A DNA stretch of 64,000 nt from Elysia crispata. Its lineage: Eukaryota > Mollusca > Gastropoda > Plakobranchidae. The DNA lies in the NCBI GenBank assembly GCA_033675545.1, contig JAWDGP010000502.1, forward strand, positions 406,501-470,500, in the 5' to 3' direction. The notes under the pieces are model-generated. The model was given only the letters and a program-made list of their open reading frames with translations, was not told the DNA's origin and ran no database searches. Shown in pieces: positions 61,901 to 64,000 of the stretch. Position numbers and translations under genes: made by a program. Numbering within the stretch: position 1 is the first letter of the stretch; the number at the start of each line of letters is the position of its first letter.

Positions 61901-62983
61901 ATCAATTTTATTAGAAATTATTGATTAGCACTAAATTTTTAATAAGAATATTTAGTTAATCTTGCAAAACATTCATTTATAAATCAAGTTAAAATAAGTG
62001 AGTACTATGAACTTGCACAAGGCAGAGCACATTTGGGCACTTTTTTTTTTTAAAGTCCTAACGTTCTAATCAATGTTTCCATGGATCTTTCTATAGTTTA
62101 GGAAACCACAAAATTCAGTAAAAATGGACCTTATGTCAGTAATTGCTTGCTCAAACATTTCAAATAGGGACTGAACTATTCTCTTTAGAAGGACAACAGT
62201 AATGAGGCTTTTTGGTTTGTAAGCAAATACACATAATTTTCACTATGTCTACACCTTTGAAGTCTATTAGTTTACCGTTTATAAAGGTAAATATAAGCAT
62301 AATATTAATTTACGTTCATCACCTTCAGCTTCTTTCATACTCATAAATAAACAAAAACTGTGCACTAAAAGAGTTATAATCTGGCAAACTATGTTTTTTC
62401 TTCATATTTTATATTTCTGTAAAAAGTTGACATTTTAGTTTTTCACGAAGAAAACAGATAAAATAATCGTATGAGCATGGTACTTCTTACTCTTTTTTTT
62501 TTTAAATACACAATACTTCAGTTTGTTCATTTTGAGGAAGAAAAATAAAAGATCACTCTTTTAGAATGCATTACATTATATGACTGATATAAAAATTTGT
62601 ACCCTTACACGGATTAATAAATTTTCAATATTTCAGTTTGCCTCTAAATCTCTCTTCGTGAATTCCTAGCTTTCACCAGCTAATCAAAAACTGGATGCAA
62701 CAAATCAGATACAGTGATCACAAAAATGTTTAGACCCCATAAAGCTCCTCAGGAATTGTTCAAAATTAGTTAAGGCCTTGATCTTGAGAGATTAACCCAC
62801 TTCCTTCGATAAATTTTCAGAATCCATGTTAGATTGTACAATGTGAGGTGAATTAAAGAATAATAAATGCCCCAACCCATTAAGATAGAGGAAGAATGTA
62901 TTTACTGGTGCTTCCTTCAGGCCTCTAAACTGAAAAGACAGATAAGCCTTTATAAATGCATGGGCCAATCAAATTAGTAACTG
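56000..62983. other. AT-rich noncoding DNA, partly likely RNF146 3' UTR
   Basis: No coding exon, RNA gene or clear transposon was recognised. RNF146 is transcribed leftwards into this interval; a minus-strand AATAAA (TTTATT at 61907-61912) is one possible end, but others follow further left (for example near 57190). Confidence 0.5.
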
Positions 62984-64000
62984 CTAGACCTGCACTACAC
63001 TAGATTCACAGTCAGTGTGAGAGACAAAGTCTTCAGCATCAACATCTCTATCACCATGCAGAACAATCCCTGGCCTCCCCGCCACTTGTCCTCCACTCTG
63101 AGTTGACTGCAGCTGTTGAAGGCTAGCACGTACATTTTCCAGTCTTGTAGCATCTTCCATAGAGTTGCTCAGTTGCTCAGGTGTGTCATAGCCGCGGCTA
63201 GAAGGACCTGCAGAACTTCCAACTGGACTAATAGAGACTGGTCCACTTTCCACCAACCTAAGCCGTTCCAGATGGACAGACAAATCCCTTTCCGTTGTTG
63301 ATGAGGAGCTAGGAGGGCTTTCAGATGGTGTCATAGGAGTCTGAGGAGTGTTGTGGGGAGTAGGAGGTGAGAGTGATTGATGGTCCCCAGATCTGTCCAC
63401 CTGCCGTATTGGTATTGTCTGACGCATAGACTGAGAGGACCCAGGGGATGCTGTTTCATGTCCATCAGCACCAGGACGGTCAGAATCAAGCACAACAGAT
63501 CCAGAACTTATTTTCAAGCCAGCCACTCCTTTCCTACCTGGAATATTAATGAGGTCTCTCTTTATGCGGCGTTTCTTTGTTCTATCATTGCGACGACATT
63601 GAACCATATTGGTAAGATCAATTATGTAAACATACCCAGCAATGAGAAGTTCACAGGATGTATGACTAGCTTTATGATGAAATTCTAATTCTTTAGATGT
63701 GCGATCATCATACTGCCACCAGCCATTAACACCCTCATAAAACCAGCCGTAACCATCATCAAAAGTGAGAGGCTGTTCCAAATCATCTCTTCGTACAAGG
63801 TTAGGTCTGCAAAAAAAATCTGGAGGAATCTGTTGACGGCATAGAGCACATCGCTTGCTTCTGCTAGCAACACCTTTAACACAAAGAAAACAGAAGATGT
63901 GGCGGCAAGGTAACTGTACAGGGTAGATGCAAGTCTGAAGGCACACAGGGCACTCAAGGCTAGTTTCTTCGTCTTCTGGTGAGATTGAAAAAATTGTTAG
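62984..64000 (-). CDS. RNF146: E3 ubiquitin-protein ligase RNF146 (Iduna), 5' partial
   Basis: RNF146 recognises poly-ADP-ribosylated proteins through its WWE domain and ubiquitinates them; in vertebrates, axin and tankyrases are substrates, linking it to Wnt signalling. The frame runs open from the right edge to TAG, 338 visible residues. Counting from the edge, a C3HC4 RING uses C17, C20, C32, H34, C37, C40, C51 and C54 (CPVCLQTC ... CRHIFCFLCVKG ... KRCALCRQQIP). The WWE domain spans about 80-149 (GWFYEGVNGWWQYDDRTSKE, then LLIAGYVYIIDLTNMVQCRR), followed by IKRDLINIPGRKGVAGLK and a Ser/Pro-rich disordered tail. Human RNF146 is about 359 residues with the same order. The initiator is not in the window. 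An acceptor-like sequence at 63976-64000 leaves open whether the coding sequence reaches the edge or an intron begins at 63976. Confidence 0.94.
   Translation of the reverse strand, partial: LTIFSISPEDEETSLECPVCLQTCIYPVQLPCRHIFCFLCVKGVASRSKRCALCRQQIPPDFFCRPNLVRRDDLEQPLTFDDGYGWFYEGVNGWWQYDDRTSKELEFHHKASHTSCELLIAGYVYIIDLTNMVQCRRNDRTKKRRIKRDLINIPGRKGVAGLKISSGSVVLDSDRPGADGHETASPGSSQSMRQTIPIRQVDRSGDHQSLSPPTPHNTPQTPMTPSESPPSSSSTTERDLSVHLERLRLVESGPVSISPVGSSAGPSSRGYDTPEQLSNSMEDATRLENVRASLQQLQSTQSGGQVAGRPGIVLHGDRDVDAEDFVSHTDCESSVVQV

Overview
This is eukaryotic (animal) nuclear DNA. It is intron-rich and AT-rich, with GT/AG introns, very long (CT)n/(GA)n arrays, decayed non-LTR retrotransposons and DNA-transposon relics. 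The protein sequences, the RTE/'craniofacial development protein 2-like' LINE type, the recurring AGATCTAG motif and the abundance of GA arrays suggest a lophotrochozoan, most likely a mollusc (possibly a gastropod). That placement is inference; no species is claimed.

Three protein-coding genes are supported. (1) ARFGAP1, plus strand, 7472-42370: eleven coding exons rebuilt by hand from splice sites and similarity to animal ArfGAP1. The exon lengths sum to 1617 nt (538 residues plus stop) and every junction keeps frame. It has the ArfGAP zinc finger, two ALPS-like membrane-curvature segments and a long acidic, tryptophan-rich C-terminus. (2) GPKOW, minus strand, 51185-52816: an apparently intronless 543-residue G-patch/KOW spliceosomal protein. 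(3) RNF146, minus strand, 62984 to the right edge: a RING plus WWE poly-ADP-ribose-directed E3 ligase, with its 5' end outside the window. ARFGAP1 converges on GPKOW; GPKOW and RNF146 point the same way. All three look like housekeeping genes (Golgi traffic, splicing, ubiquitin/PAR signalling), with no sign that they act together.

Layout. 1-4300: AT-rich DNA without a recognisable gene. 4300-6545: a TTC/TCC microsatellite abutting a decayed LINE. 7270-42370: ARFGAP1; its 17.8-kb intron 7 and introns 8-9 hold nearly all the long CT/GA arrays, a CpG-rich block, a hAT transposon with intact target-site duplication, and a 36-copy 51-bp minisatellite starting 17 bp after exon 8. Intron 6 carries a minus-strand LINE and a piggyBac-type MITE whose right end has been tandemly multiplied. 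42371-51184: AT-rich 3' UTR and intergenic DNA. 51185-53100: GPKOW and its promoter. 53780-55975: a LINE whose two halves face away from a central junction in the order expected of twin priming. 56000-62983: AT-rich DNA, partly the likely RNF146 3' UTR.

No new protein system was found. The most interesting signals are structural: repeated tandem amplification of 3'-splice-site-like modules in ARFGAP1 introns (49 bp x3, 34 bp x2, 51 bp x36), the multiplied transposon end, and the clean twin-priming structure.
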